64,000 nt of DNA from Siphonodentalium dalli. Taxonomy: Eukaryota > Mollusca > Scaphopoda > Gadilida > Siphonodentaliidae. Below, piece after piece: positions 10,975 to 22,537 of the stretch; position 1 is the first letter of the stretch; each line of letters starts with the position of its first letter. The position numbers and the translations under genes were made by a program. The DNA is taken from the NCBI GenBank assembly GCA_032622095.1, contig CP136065.1, positions 244,093,474-244,157,473 on the forward strand, given 5' to 3'. The notes beneath the pieces are model-generated. The model did not search any database, was not told the origin of the DNA, and saw only the letters and a list, made by a program, of their open reading frames with translations.

Positions 10975-12060
10975 CAGACTCATACATGTATGACAGACTC
11001 ATAGTGTATGTCGCAAGCATATGAACGCATGCATACACTAGATAAATATATCAACATCACTTGGTGTGGAATATATACACAAAACCGCACGGTTGTGGTA
11101 CTGTTGTTACTGTTACTATCAGTATATCGGACGACTGCAATGAGTAAGGACAGCACGATGTGTGTGTCGCTGACATTGAACCAATACCGCACGTTTGGGA
11201 TGGAATACATACACAAAACCCCATTCGCGAGTTGTTACTGTTTTCAGAATGTTATCCTTACGCAATTGCGTGGTCCAAGACTCATATATTTAACCACAAA
11301 ACATGGAAATATTAAGCATTTTAGCGACAGTTATTGTAATTTTCTTGCAATAATTGACATATCTGTTTAAATTTAAAAGACTCCAAACACCATCGGCACC
11401 AAAACTCATGGCAGTCATACCAGGCAGCATCGAAAACATTGCACCAAATTACTGGTTGTCACAACTTTAAAACTGGATTTTTTTAGATTTTTTTCAATAC
11501 GTTCCTACATCTATCATTTTTAAACTGTGCTACTACATCAATAAATAACTTCAGTTTGTATTCTAGGATGCGTTGATCAATGTCGCTACCATGTGGACAC
11601 TCCTTCCGGAATTTCGATAGATTCCTACTTAGGAACGCATTGTGAGATTTGGATATAGCCATGATTAAACTATATTAACGGATTAACAGATTATTGCCAT
11701 AGTGTATGTCGCAGGCATATGGACGCACTTGCCATTGTATCAATACCACATGATCGGTATGAAATATATATACAAAAACGCATGTCTGTGTTCACGTCGC
11801 AAGTTGATAGGACAAGTGTAATGGCGTAATGATAGCTTGACACATCCCAAGTCTAGAATGCATTGTGAAATTAAGAAATAGCAACGCCTTACAACTTAGC
11901 AGAATCTTGCCACATTTTATGTCATAAGCATATGGACGCACTTGCCACTATAACAATATGATACGTTGGTATGAAATGTGTACACAAAACGGCATGAGTG
12001 TGTTACTATCGCAAGTTCATAGGACGAGTGCAATTGCGTAAGGATAGGACAATCAGTGAA
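10975..12060 (+). repeat. Degenerate repeat cluster
   Basis: Phrases recur at irregular spacing: 'gtatgtcgcaagcatatg' (about 11003, 11706, 11923), 'tggaata(c/t)atacacaaaac' (about 11070, 11200, 11755, 11970) and 'gcattgtgaaatt'. Units are diverged, so this is an old array. The longest open stretch (11008-11370 +) is composed of these repeats and is not judged a gene. 12060-12443 shows nothing recognisable. Confidence 0.55.
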
Positions 12061-12443
12061 ATACCCTACGTGGTATCCTTACGTGATCGCACGTCATAAA
12101 GTTTCGGCCAGTAACACACTGTACTGTTGTGATTACCACACACTCTGCACACATCTCCAACTGACCCCCTGTCTCTACATTTCTGCAAGACGAGCGCTGG
12201 CTAACACAGTTCCTTCAGCTGAATCGCGAAATTTCATCTTGGCAACTCATCGATTTAACCAAAAACACTGGACATTTTAAGCCGTGTAGTGATATAAAAT
12301 CACTACAATGCTTAAAATATCACTGATATTGTTTGTATTTGTCCTGGGATAATTTCCATGTCTACAACCATCACAAATTCATACCATCTAAAGAAGTTCA
12401 ACACTGAACTAAATTACTGAGAAATCAACACATTTTAATACTT

Positions 12444-13208
12444 TATACACCTGTCACCAAGGCGGGGGGGGGGGGGGGGCTCGTCCACGTTTTTGCTAAA
12501 AAAAATGGGTACTGGGCTTACTCACGAGGACCCACCCCCCATGTGCAAACATTCAGTTAGCCTTCATGTGCCAACCTACATTCATATTTTATACCAATAC
12601 CACGTTTTGTATTGAATAAAGTTATAAATAATGTGTTTTATTTATATTATTGAGAAGATAAAATCACATGATAATAACCAGAAACAGTGATAGACAGATA
12701 AATTTGGGGTCAATTTGATTAAGGTTGTAAATTTTGGGATTAATTTGTTAACACAATAGGGTTGTATGATGAGTTCACAAGTTAATTGTGTTACACTAAT
12801 GCTTATTATTATTCAAGCTACTTGTAATTCTTATAAAAACAAAACAGTGAGATGCAGGTGAACAGTAAGTGACACATCCTTTGACTTTATTAATTTGATG
12901 CCTCTGATTGATCCAACAACTAAGAACAGAAGAAGATGTGTATAATTCACAACAAAATTAACACAAGTGTGTACTATTATTCATCTTTATTATTTAAGAA
13001 AAACAAATGGAAAAAATAATAAAAGCACAGATGTGCTTGAGTATATTCTCCTATTATACAGGATAGAAAGATGTGATTGTATTCACCTTCCAAATGCTCA
13101 AAAATGAGGGTGGGCTAGCCTTATCTACGAGGACCACCCCATGTTTTATTTAGGGTAAAACCCCAGATTGGGCTTATCTTCGAGGGTGAGCTTACTGACA
13201 GGTGTATA
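12444..13208. mobile_element. ~765-bp non-autonomous element with short inverted ends
   Basis: tatacacctgtca at 12444 is mirrored by tgacaggtgtata ending at 13208. Subterminal blocks ('gggcttactcacgaggaccc' and 'gggcttatcttcgaggg') occur near both ends in opposite senses. The interior is AT-rich, with a poly-G run at 12463-12480, and has no ORF. Superfamily is undecided. Confidence 0.55.
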
Positions 13209-14742
13209 TAGTATGTGTGCTAAACTAGAGTTTGGTGGGGGTAAACAGGTTTGGTAGCGAGGCCCAATTACAATCAGCTTGGCCTATTGGTATTTATGGC
13301 TCAACTCAGTCCCCTGGAACATGACAAGCATGGCAAGAATAAAAATAATACTACCGGTATTTCATTCTAATAACAATATACCCCATTGTGATATTCTGGT
13401 TTGTTGGTCATTTTGGAATTAGTTTAAAATATTGTGATCATATTGTTGGAACCAATATTTTATTAATCAGAAGGCAATCACTTCATCTAGGAGTCTTTGT
13501 GTCTTCTTTGATTACACTTTCTGTAAGACATACACCTTCAAGTGTAAATTACATGGCGTTTTCCAAACGTTATACAACAAGAGTTATGCTCTTCAGAATT
13601 GAAGGGGTGTATATTTTCTTTACAACAAGTGAATAAATAGCCTGTATATTTATAAGATGTTTTGCACTGGAGCAAAGAAATATGCATCAGCGTCCTGTGT
13701 CATTTCATTTTGTGACGACAGGTTCAAGAATCACAATATGTGCAATGTACACGTGGAAGCCTGGCATTGCCTCACCACAAAGGTATCCATTGCACATAGG
13801 CCAATTCTTTAACAATCTCGGTTCCTGTTTTGTCAGTTCATGTCGATATTGTCTTTGCCAGAAGCACACATTCCATCATGAGAGCTCATAGGGACACATA
13901 GAAAATATTGGCTTTGACCTGTGTGTCATCATAGTCAGACATGATACGACAGTTCCATTTAATCACTGCTTGAGAATGTGAATTTTACACCGGTTCAATG
14001 AAGTTGTCTGACACCATTTTGCAAATTTAGTCAGGAACCAGTACATGTCAGATCAGAGTTGAACTTCTGATAGTTTGTGCGATATTAAAGCAGCTTGTAG
14101 ATCTGAAGTATCTGATACTGAAAATAGAAATAAAACACTTTAAGTATACAATGCACATATATGTACAACATCAATCTGGACATGAATTTACTAGTCTGAT
14201 TGAACAACTGATCAACTGTATGCGGCATTATAAGTCTAATAAGTGCTATGGCTTCTTTTCGAGGAGTCTGAACTGTTAAATAAAAGGAATGACTAAAAGT
14301 ACTTCCTGCTTAGCTGACCGGTTTGAACTATTTAGTACATGCAAATGATTCAGGTTTGTTTTAACATGAAAAATTAATAGTATTGCTGTCTTCATTTAAA
14401 ACAACATTAGAATCATTACTAGCTGGGTACCGAGCGTTGCTCAGTTAAATGCGGACTAAATTATTAGTTTGCATTCAAGACTTCTATCCAGGTCATTTAC
14501 ATTGATTATTAGTGATTTTTTGAGTCAACTGAGATAACCGGACCTATTCCATGAGACACCAGGGGAAAGTTCCACTGATTCTCCCTCCATATTATCTAAT
14601 CTGAAGATAAACACTCTTTGTTGCTAATTATTAGTGCCACTTTAAGTCATCTGAGCACCTATCCCATGGCAATCCCTTTGGTCAAATTACCCATTTGAAT
14701 AAATTCTTATATATCTTCTAATCTGATACTAAATACTCTTTA
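13209..14742. other. No gene seen; old repeats
   Basis: Short ORFs at 13388-13891 (+) lack family motifs and a convincing composition. At about 14510-14740 two diverged ~130-bp units share 'ttattagtg', 'gagtca.ctgag' and 'tctaatctga..taaa.actcttt'. A third echo lies near 15296. Confidence 0.5.
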
Positions 14743-15270
14743 TTAAAGGTGGATTATCTCTTTGTAAACAAGTATCATATAGTTACCGGGGTATAAAATA
14801 TTATATTTGAATCGAAGACTCCTGTCCGGAAATGCTTCTATCGATTAATATTAATTTTATTTCGAATATTTTCTGGTCTAAGAAGGTGTGTTTGTTCAGC
14901 TAACGAACAAAAGTGGTTACTGTTAACAGAGACCAGAAATTATATTGTGCAATTTTGTCACAAATAAACGTTAATTATACTCATTATCGCTTATATATGT
15001 GGAACAAAACAACACAAACAACCAATCTGTGACATTTGACATTCGATGCGTAGCCGTAGGAACAGCCCAGTGCTCTATATCGCAATACGGTCTCATCCGA
15101 ATGGTCGGTTCTAAAAATAGTAACATAAACGGGCCCGATTTAATATTCGAAATAAAATCAATATTAATTGATAGAAGCTTTTCCCGACATAGGTCTTCAG
15201 TTCATATCTATTATTTTATACCCACGCAACTATTTAAAATTTGTTATTTAAAGAGATAATCTATCTTTAA
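14743..15270 (+). mobile_element. 528-bp TTAA-flanked MITE, copy 1
   Basis: Begins TTAA-aggtggattatctcttt and ends aaagagataatctatct-TTAA, so the tips are inverted repeats next to TTAA, the signature of piggyBac-type and some other target choices. An 86-codon open frame inside (14999-15259) is shared by the non-coding inverted copy and is not judged a gene. Confidence 0.7.
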
Positions 15271-15441
15271 TCATTTATCTTTGTTCATATAATTTATTAG
15301 TCCTCTTTTATATCATATGAGGTCAAAGGGACCTATGACATGACATTCCCCTGGTAAATTTAAACGTGTGTAAATATTTCAGCTTGATGGGTCCAACCAT
15401 TTTAGGTATGTAATTATTTAAAATAAATCATGAGAGCCCCT

Positions 15442-15975
15442 TTAAAGATGGATTATCTCTTTAAATAACAAATTTTAAATAGTTGCGTGGGTATAAAATA
15501 ATAGATATGAACTGAAGACCTATGTCGGGAAAAGCTTCTATCAATTAATATTGATTTTATTTCGAATATTAAATCGGGCCAGTTTATGTTACTATTTTTA
15601 GAACCGACCATTCGGATGAGACCGTATTGCGATATAGAGCACTGGGCACTGGGCTGTTCCCACGGCTACGCAACGAATGTCAAATGTCACAGATTGGTTG
15701 TTTGTATTGTTTTGTTCCACAGATATAAGCGATAATGAGTATAATTAACGTTTATTTGTGACAAAATTGCACAATATAATTTCTGGTCTCTGTTAACAGT
15801 AACCACTATTGTTCGTTAGCTGAACAAACACACCTTTTTAGACCAGAAAATATTCGAAAAAAAAATTATATTAATCGATAGAAGCATTTCCGGACAGGAG
15901 TCTTCGATTCAAATATAATATTTTATACCCGGTAACTATATAATACTTGTTTACAAAGAGATAATCCACCTTTAA
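15442..15975 (-). mobile_element. 534-bp TTAA-flanked MITE, copy 2 (inverted)
   Basis: Reverse complement of copy 1 along its whole length ('gaaccgaccattcggatg', 'ttgttcgttagctgaac'), also bounded by TTAA. With copy 1 it makes a 1.2-kb inverted repeat around a ~170-bp spacer. 15976-16550 has no recognisable gene. Confidence 0.7.
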
Positions 15976-16576
15976 ATCAGCTGATGGCAGGGGCAAATGT
16001 ATCAATTGACCTATTTGTAAAAAAATTCAGCCCCAAGGCCCACCCCTCCATGGATGAAGCGCTTGGTCGCAGACAAAGGAACAATCAAAATTGAGTTTTA
16101 TTAGCATACTGATAATACTAGATATAGGTAAGTAGAATTGTTAGTAGGGAGTCTCTGTACATTTCAGACCCCATGCCACATGTCAGCATGACAGTTTTAA
16201 GGCATCATATTGTTCAGTTTTTTATTATTTCTGAGCCAGTTGACAAATTTGATGAAATTCAATCTGAATCTTCTTGATTTGTTCAATATCATTGAAACTA
16301 TACAAAAGAAAGTGTGTTAAAACTGGTATCTATACTAGTGTGTAATTGTGGTCTCTGTTGGAAGGGTGTCCAATCTGAAATTTCCAACTGCGCCTACACA
16401 GGGACCCCCCCCCCACCATAAAACAGATCAACCTCCCATATTCACTAAATTCACTAAAGTTTCCCCATCTGTTTGAAATTTCCAACCTAACACAGCGACC
16501 CCCCCCCCCCAGACCCAGTGTTGGTTTAAGTTAAACAATTTCTCACTAATTACTAGTTTTTACTTGTGTGACTAGA

Positions 16577-18050
16577 TTTTTTTTTTTCAAATGTCCAACT
16601 TGGATATCCCCCACCCCACCCCAGCACCTGCATGATATGACAAAAAAATCATCTTATGGTTTTATCGCTGATTTTGCTTTATATAGTAATGAAACAGCGA
16701 GAAATTAGCTTCGTCCGAGAAAAAGTTGTTTGAGTCGTGGTTTGGGGTGGGGGGAGATGTCCAGGTCAGGATATCCCCCCCCCACCCAGCACCTACATGA
16801 CAAAAAAATCATCTTATGGTTTTATCGCTTATTTTGCTATATATACTAGTAGTCATGAAACAACGAGAAATTAACTTCTTCTGAGAAAAAGTTGTTTGAG
16901 TCAGGGCTTAGGGTGGGTGGAGATGTCCAGGTCAGGATATCCCCCCCCCCCCCGGCCCAGCACCTACATGACAAAAACATTATCTTATGGTTTTATTGCT
17001 TATTTTGCTTTATATAGTCATGAAACGGCGAGAAATTAACTTCTTCCGAGAAAAAGTTGTTTGAGTCAGGGTTTGGGGTAGGGGAAGATGTCCAGGTCAG
17101 GATATCCCCCCCCCCCACCCAGCACCTGCATGACAAAAAAATCATCTTATGGTTTTATCGCTTATTTTGCTATATATAGTCATGAAACAGTGAGAAATTA
17201 ACTTCTTCTGAGAAAAAGTTGTTTGAGTCAGGGTTTGGGTGGGGGGGAATGTCCAGGTCAGGATATCTCCCGCCACCCCCCCCCCCACCCAGCACCTACA
17301 TGACAACAAAATAATCTTATGGTTTTATCGCTTATTTTGCTTTATTTATTCATGAAATAGCGATAAATTAACTTTTTCTGAGAAAAAGTTGTTTGAGTCA
17401 GGGTTTGGGGTGGGGGAAATGACTCAAACAACTTTTTCTCGGAAGAAGTTAATTTCTCACTGTTTCATGACTATATGAAGCAAAATAAGCGATAAAACCA
17501 TAAGATTATTTTTTTGTCATGTAGGTGCTGGGTGGGGGAGATATCCTGACCTGAACATCTCCCTCACCCCACCCCAAACCCTGACTCAAACAACTTTTTC
17601 TCAGAATAAGTTAATTTCTCGCTGTAAAGCAAAATAAGCAATAAAACCATACAATGATGTTTTTGTCATGTAGGTGCCGGGTGGGGGGGGGGGGGGGATA
17701 TCCTGACCTGGACATTTCCCCCCCCACCCCAAACCCTGACTCAACACCTTTTTCTCGGAAGAAGTTAATTTCTCGCTGTTTCATGAATATAGAAAGCAAA
17801 ATAAGCGATGAAACCACAAGATAATGTTTTTGTCATGTAGGTGCTGGGAGGGGGAGATATCCTGACCTGGACATCTCCCCCCCCCCCCCCACCCCAAACC
17901 CTGACTCCAAAAACCTTTTCTCAGAAGAAGTTAATTTCTCGCTGTTTCATGAATATATAAAGCAAAATAAGTGATAAAACCATAAGATGATTTTTTTTCA
18001 TATAGGTGCTGGGTGGGGGGGGGGATATCCAAGTCTGCACATTTGGAAAA
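16577..18050. repeat. Mirror-image ~165-bp tandem array
   Basis: Five units run rightward; the box 'aaaaagttgtttgagtcagg' sits at spacings of 162-170 bp (about 16720-17395). At about 17421 the array flips, and four units run in the complementary sense ('gactcaaacaac') to about 18050. Each unit carries 'catcttatggttttatcgct', a poly-C tract and 'cagcacctacatgac'. The outer ends also mirror each other ('aaatgtccaacttggatatc' against its complement near 18020), making one large palindrome. No protein is encoded. Confidence 0.85.
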
Positions 18051-18803
18051 TTTTATTAAAAAAAAAGAAAAAAGTTTTCTGGCCATTTCAGTAACAATTT
18101 TTTAGTCGTACGTGGGGGGATATACAGGGTGGGGGGATATCCTGTTACACCGGTACCAGTAATATCAGAATATTGTGCAAATTTAAATACCAGCAAGGCA
18201 TTATTAGGATGAAACTATAATAGCGGAATCCAAGACAGAACTGTAGTTTCCCATATGGTAAATTACCCTTTGGCGTTAAGCGGGTGGCACACGAAGCGAT
18301 ATTTGTTGCACGATATTTGTCGCAGACCCTTGCGAGGATCAGAGTGCGCACACAGTTCGATTTTAGTCTTGCGACTTCTATTTTTATCACTTATGGTAGA
18401 CCATTGTACGATCTGGTTGTTTACTTTATCATTAATGCAATGGGTTATATTAACAAGGTATAGGCTATAGGTATATAATTATGTGTATTTATCGCAGATA
18501 TTTAAAACAAATTTCCAATACATATTAATATTACAAGTGTTTGTAGTTCTACAGACAAGTATGTCCTGCACTACAGCTACATGTATATGTAGAGCTCTAT
18601 TGTAGCTTGAATTGACTATAATAAAAACAATATTTTACCAATTGGTATGGCACGTAAGCATTACAGCGAGTGTTACAACTAAGGGTGAGGGGTATTATTT
18701 TGTAACAACGTCTGAAACCACTGGCACTGCCGATGTCATTTCAAGCTATACATGTACCTGATTTAATTCCCCACACAAATTCACAATTAGCTGAATATTA
18801 CAT
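18051..18803. other. No gene seen
   Basis: Mixed AT-rich sequence. A stretch at about 18270-18385 (agcgggtggcacacgaagcg, 'gatatttgtcgcagac') resembles in the opposite sense DNA at about 19385-19500, hinting at an old inverted element around the next feature, but the match is weak. Confidence 0.35.
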
Positions 18804-19179
18804 ACCCCGCTGGACAAAACAAGTGTCCATTGGCACAGCAGTGTATTTGTCGTTCAGACGCGGTGTCAGAGTTTGTAACTGCAGTTGAGCACCACGGCCG
18901 AACGGCAAGTACACCGCGACCGAACAGCAAGTACACTGTGGCCACAAGGCAACTACACCGCATCCGAACGGCATGTACACTGTGTTAGATTTCTGGTTTG
19001 CATCTTCTTTTTTCAGTTTAATGAACGTACACCGCGGCAACTACACCATGGCGGAACGGCAAGTACACCCCGGCCCAACTGTAGTTAGTCGGTGGACCCG
19101 CGGTGTAGTTGCATTTCAGCCGCGGTGGCAACGCTAACTGCACCGCGGTTAAGTGGACACTTGTTTTGTCCAGCAGGGT
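18804..19179. mobile_element. 376-bp MITE carrying a 22-bp minisatellite
   Basis: The ends acc(c)cgctggacaaaaca and its complement ...ttttgtccagcagggt match over about 27 bp, with ACAT directly outside both tips as a likely 4-bp target duplication. The interior repeats a ~22-bp GC-rich phrase ('cgaacggcaagtacaccgcg') at least six times, in both senses left and right of 19020. Open frames across it are products of the repeats. Confidence 0.65.
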
Positions 19180-19837
19180 ACATGTAAATGTAGACACCAA
19201 TTTGCTGATATTCAGTCCACTTGTTTTGCTTTGTATGGATGCCATGTTGTTGTGAAATAAAACATGCGATCACCGGATGATCATATTTAGAGTTGAATCT
19301 GAATCTGATTGGCTACTTCGAATAAATCGCACGACTCGATCATAGAAAATCAAAATTATTTGATTCCTTGCGGGGCCGAACGTGCGACAAAATGTCATAT
19401 GATTTTCCACGGCACACGCTAGGCCTACAATTTGACCCGTAACTGGTGCCCGATATTTGTCTTACGATACATATCACATCATGTGCGGCGCGCTTTATCA
19501 TGTTTAACTCGAAGTGCATCACCATGTACCGGAGTTGAAGATGGTGTGCCATTTGGCATTACAATTTTAGCAAATGTTGTCAATCATTGAATCAATTTAC
19601 CAGATTGTTTTCTCAACTTTCAACACAAACTATCAATAAACTGTCCTTACTGTGGTGTAACAGTGCAGACCAGTGTGTTGTATGATACTTTCCCAACTGC
19701 ATTATCACGGTGAATTCAATTTTACCATCTTCGTATGGCAGTTTTCTACCAGTGGAAAAGTTAACAATATCGATTCAATAGTGAATCGGTTTCAGTTTGG
19801 TCTACAAAAAAAGGCATACTACCGGAACAGCACCTAT
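19180..19837. other. No gene seen
   Basis: Unique sequence with a possible partner of the 18270 block at 19385-19500. The first copy of the small hairpin motif 'actaccggaacagcaccta' appears at about 19819. Confidence 0.35.
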
Positions 19838-20130
19838 GACCTTTCATGTGTATTCATGCGCACAACACATTTTGAATCGGTAAAAGTGTGTTTTGTAGGT
19901 CACATGACACCAACATGTGGTGTTATTTTAGCAGAAAAACAGTTTTCTGTCGTATATATATACTACAGGAACACATCCTATTTTACGGTTAAAAGTATGG
20001 GAAATAGGATGCGTTCTGGAAGTATATATTTCGGTGGAAAACATGATGTTCTGCTAAAATGTTGGTACCACGTGACCTAAACAACACGTTTACCGATTCG
20101 ATTGATGCTGTCCACATGAATACAAATGAG
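19838..20130. repeat. ~290-bp palindrome with small-hairpin core
   Basis: Arms (about 19838-19985 and 20000-20130) pair through 'gtattcatg', 'gaatcggtaaa(a/c)gtgt', 'ggtcac(a/g)tg' and 'attttagcagaa'. The centre is a ~65-bp hairpin 'ctacaggaacacatcctatttt...aaataggatgcgttctgg', a relative of the hairpins at 21.2-22.3 kb. Probably a foldback MITE. 20131-20862 shows no gene. Confidence 0.65.
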
Positions 20131-20862
20131 AATACATAATATTGAAATCAATTACCATATATCACATGCCATTGTGTTTATATTGGCTATATTCATATAC
20201 ATCGTCATCTCGATTAAATGTGTAGTAACTAGTAAGCATGATGAAGATTGTAATAACATTTTGATGCCGCGATGTTCTTTCTGTGTCAAGTGTGTTTTGT
20301 CACGTGATACGCCATGCATGATGGGTACCTAATTTCATTATTTAGCCGATTCAAACAACCCTTCGCGATTGAATAAATAATAAAAAAGATTATGACGGAA
20401 ATCTCACATTTCTAAAAATTATACTTATCAACAACGAATAGAATATCCACATAAATATTAATTCATATCCGCAGCTTAATGATCCATACAAGGAAAATGC
20501 AAGATATGTTTTTGTCACGTGACGTGGGTCATCTCTGAGTGAAAATGTTTTCATTAAATATCTGATGTGAATATAAATGCATATAACATATATACCAAGT
20601 TACTACTTTTATAAAGACACTGCTATCTTCCACATGGACTGTGCTATGAAATTTCATAAATGAACGTACCTTAATAGTCGAATTAATTAAAATCCCATCA
20701 CAGAGTTATTCCAAAACACTGAAAAAGTCACATCTCAAACAATACATGTCATACGCATGTGAACATCACTCAGTAGCGGGGTCATATGTCATGTCAAAGG
20801 TCGCGCAAGTGTTGTCATAGTATCAGAAAACCAAGGTGCGAGAATCAAATTTGCCCCGCCTT

Positions 20863-21346
20863 ACTTATATATATATCAGTACAACTTTTCTATACCACAT
20901 GATGTTATTCCCACACAAATGCAATTAATCGCAATTTATAAATATGTAGGATGCGGGCCTCACACCTATTTATTGATATCTCTATATATTATCTTTATGT
21001 ATATTAAACCACGCATTAATTCATAATGCACGAAGTGTCAAACAGGGGGGGGGTTGACATAATAGGAATTCTCGCTCATCACCTAATTATTTGATATGTT
21101 TGTCTTTACGTATAACCCCCTAAAATATCCAAGCCCCTGTTACGATATCTCACCCCAAAAAAAACCTTTACTCGGCAGGATTTAGGGTTGTTTTTTATTA
21201 ATTATTTATATATATATACTACCGGATCAGAACCTATTTTTTGGTTAGAAGTATGGCAAATAGGTGCTGTTACATCATTTAGATTGATTTAAGATATACA
21301 TACAGCATATACATTGACAATATGTATATCCCGTCGCTCTATATAT
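20863..21346 (+). repeat. Segmental duplication, copy A
   Basis: The ~484 bp from acttatatatatatcagtac to 'cccgtcgctctatatat' recur at 25704-26190 with about five differences, so the two copies are ~99% alike. They bracket the satellite array. Confidence 0.85.
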
Positions 21347-22080
21347 ACTACCGGAACAGCACCTATTTTCTGGTTAAAAGTATGGGAAATAGGTGCTGTT
21401 CCGGTAGTATATATAGATCGAAAGGATAGATATACTGTCTATATATGCTGCAAATGACTTTTAATTCAAGATAAATGATGTAAATAATAGCAATAAACTC
21501 ACTATATCGACGTCCTTCGCTATATATATACTACCGGAACAGCACCTATTTTCTGGTTAAAAGAATTGGAAATAGGTGCTGTTCCGGTAGTATATATATA
21601 GCGAAGGACGTCGAAATAGTGACTTTATTGCTGTTATTAACATAATTTATATTGAATTAAAAGTCATATATAGACAGTATATCTATCCTTTCGCTATATA
21701 TATACTACCGGAACAGCACCTATTTCCCATTCTTTTAACCAGAAAATAGGTGCTGTTCCGGTAGTATTTATAGAGCGACGGGATATAAATATTGTCAATG
21801 TATATGCTGTATGTATATCTTAAATCAATATAAATGATGTAACAGCACCTATTTGCCATACTTTTAACCAAAAAATAGGTTCTGATCCGGTAGTATATAC
21901 ATATAAATAATTAATAAAAAACAACCCTAAATCCTGTCGAGTAAAGGTTTTTTTTGGGGTGAGATATCGTAACAGGAGCTTGGATATTTTAGGGGGTAAT
22001 ACGTAAATACAAACATATCACATTATTAGGTGATGAGCGAGAATTCCTATTCTGCTACCCCCACCCTATGTATATCTTAA
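21046..22080. repeat. ~1.03-kb near-perfect palindrome of nested hairpins
   Basis: Centre at about 21564. The left arm reads poly-G, 'aggaattctcgctcatcac', 'cctaaaatatccaagc', 'aacctttactcggcagg', then small hairpins. The right arm reads the complement in reverse order to about 22080. The ~70-bp hairpin 'actaccggaacagcaccta...taggtgctgttccggtagt' occurs at about 21347, 21528 (centre) and 21701, and diverged at 21219 and 21843. No coding potential. Confidence 0.85.
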
Positions 22081-22460
22081 ATAAATCTAAATGATGTAAC
22101 CGCACCTATTTCCCATACTTTTAAACAGAAAATAGGTGTTGTTCCGGTAGTATATATATAGCGACGGGATAAAAATATTGCCAATGTATATGCTGTATGT
22201 ATAACCTAAATCAATCGAAATGATTTAACAGCACCTAATTGCCATACTTTTAACCAAAAAAAGGTTCTGATCCGGTAGTATATATATATAAATAATTAAT
22301 AGAAAACAACCCTAAATCCTGCGGAGTAAAGGTTTTGGGGTGAGATATCGTAACAGGGGCTTGGATATTTTAGGGGGTTATACATAAAGACAAACATATC
22401 ACATAATTAGGTGATGAGCGAGAATTCCTATAATGTTACCCCCCGCCCTAGTTGACAGTT
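22081..22460 (-). repeat. Extra copy of the outer right arm of the palindrome
   Basis: Repeats, in the same sense, the palindrome's right arm: small hairpins at about 22104 and 22227, then 'caaccctaaatcctgc', 'gagatatcgtaacaggggc' and 'gatgagcgagaattccta'. The outer arm therefore exists once leftward and twice rightward here, and once more at 25704-26190. Confidence 0.75.
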
Positions 22461-22537
22461 TCATGTGCATAAGGAAAATATATAGAGATATTTAATAACA
22501 ATGTGAAGAAGCTCGCATCCTATTTTGATTAACATGA

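Noticed and set aside
14999-15259. 86-codon open frame starting MEQNNTNNQSV
   Set aside because: Lies wholly inside a TTAA-flanked MITE present twice in opposite orientation; no known domain, so treated as chance.
18798-19273. Several overlapping open frames on both strands
   Set aside because: Produced by the 22-bp GC-rich repeat inside a MITE; identical phrases occur in several frames.
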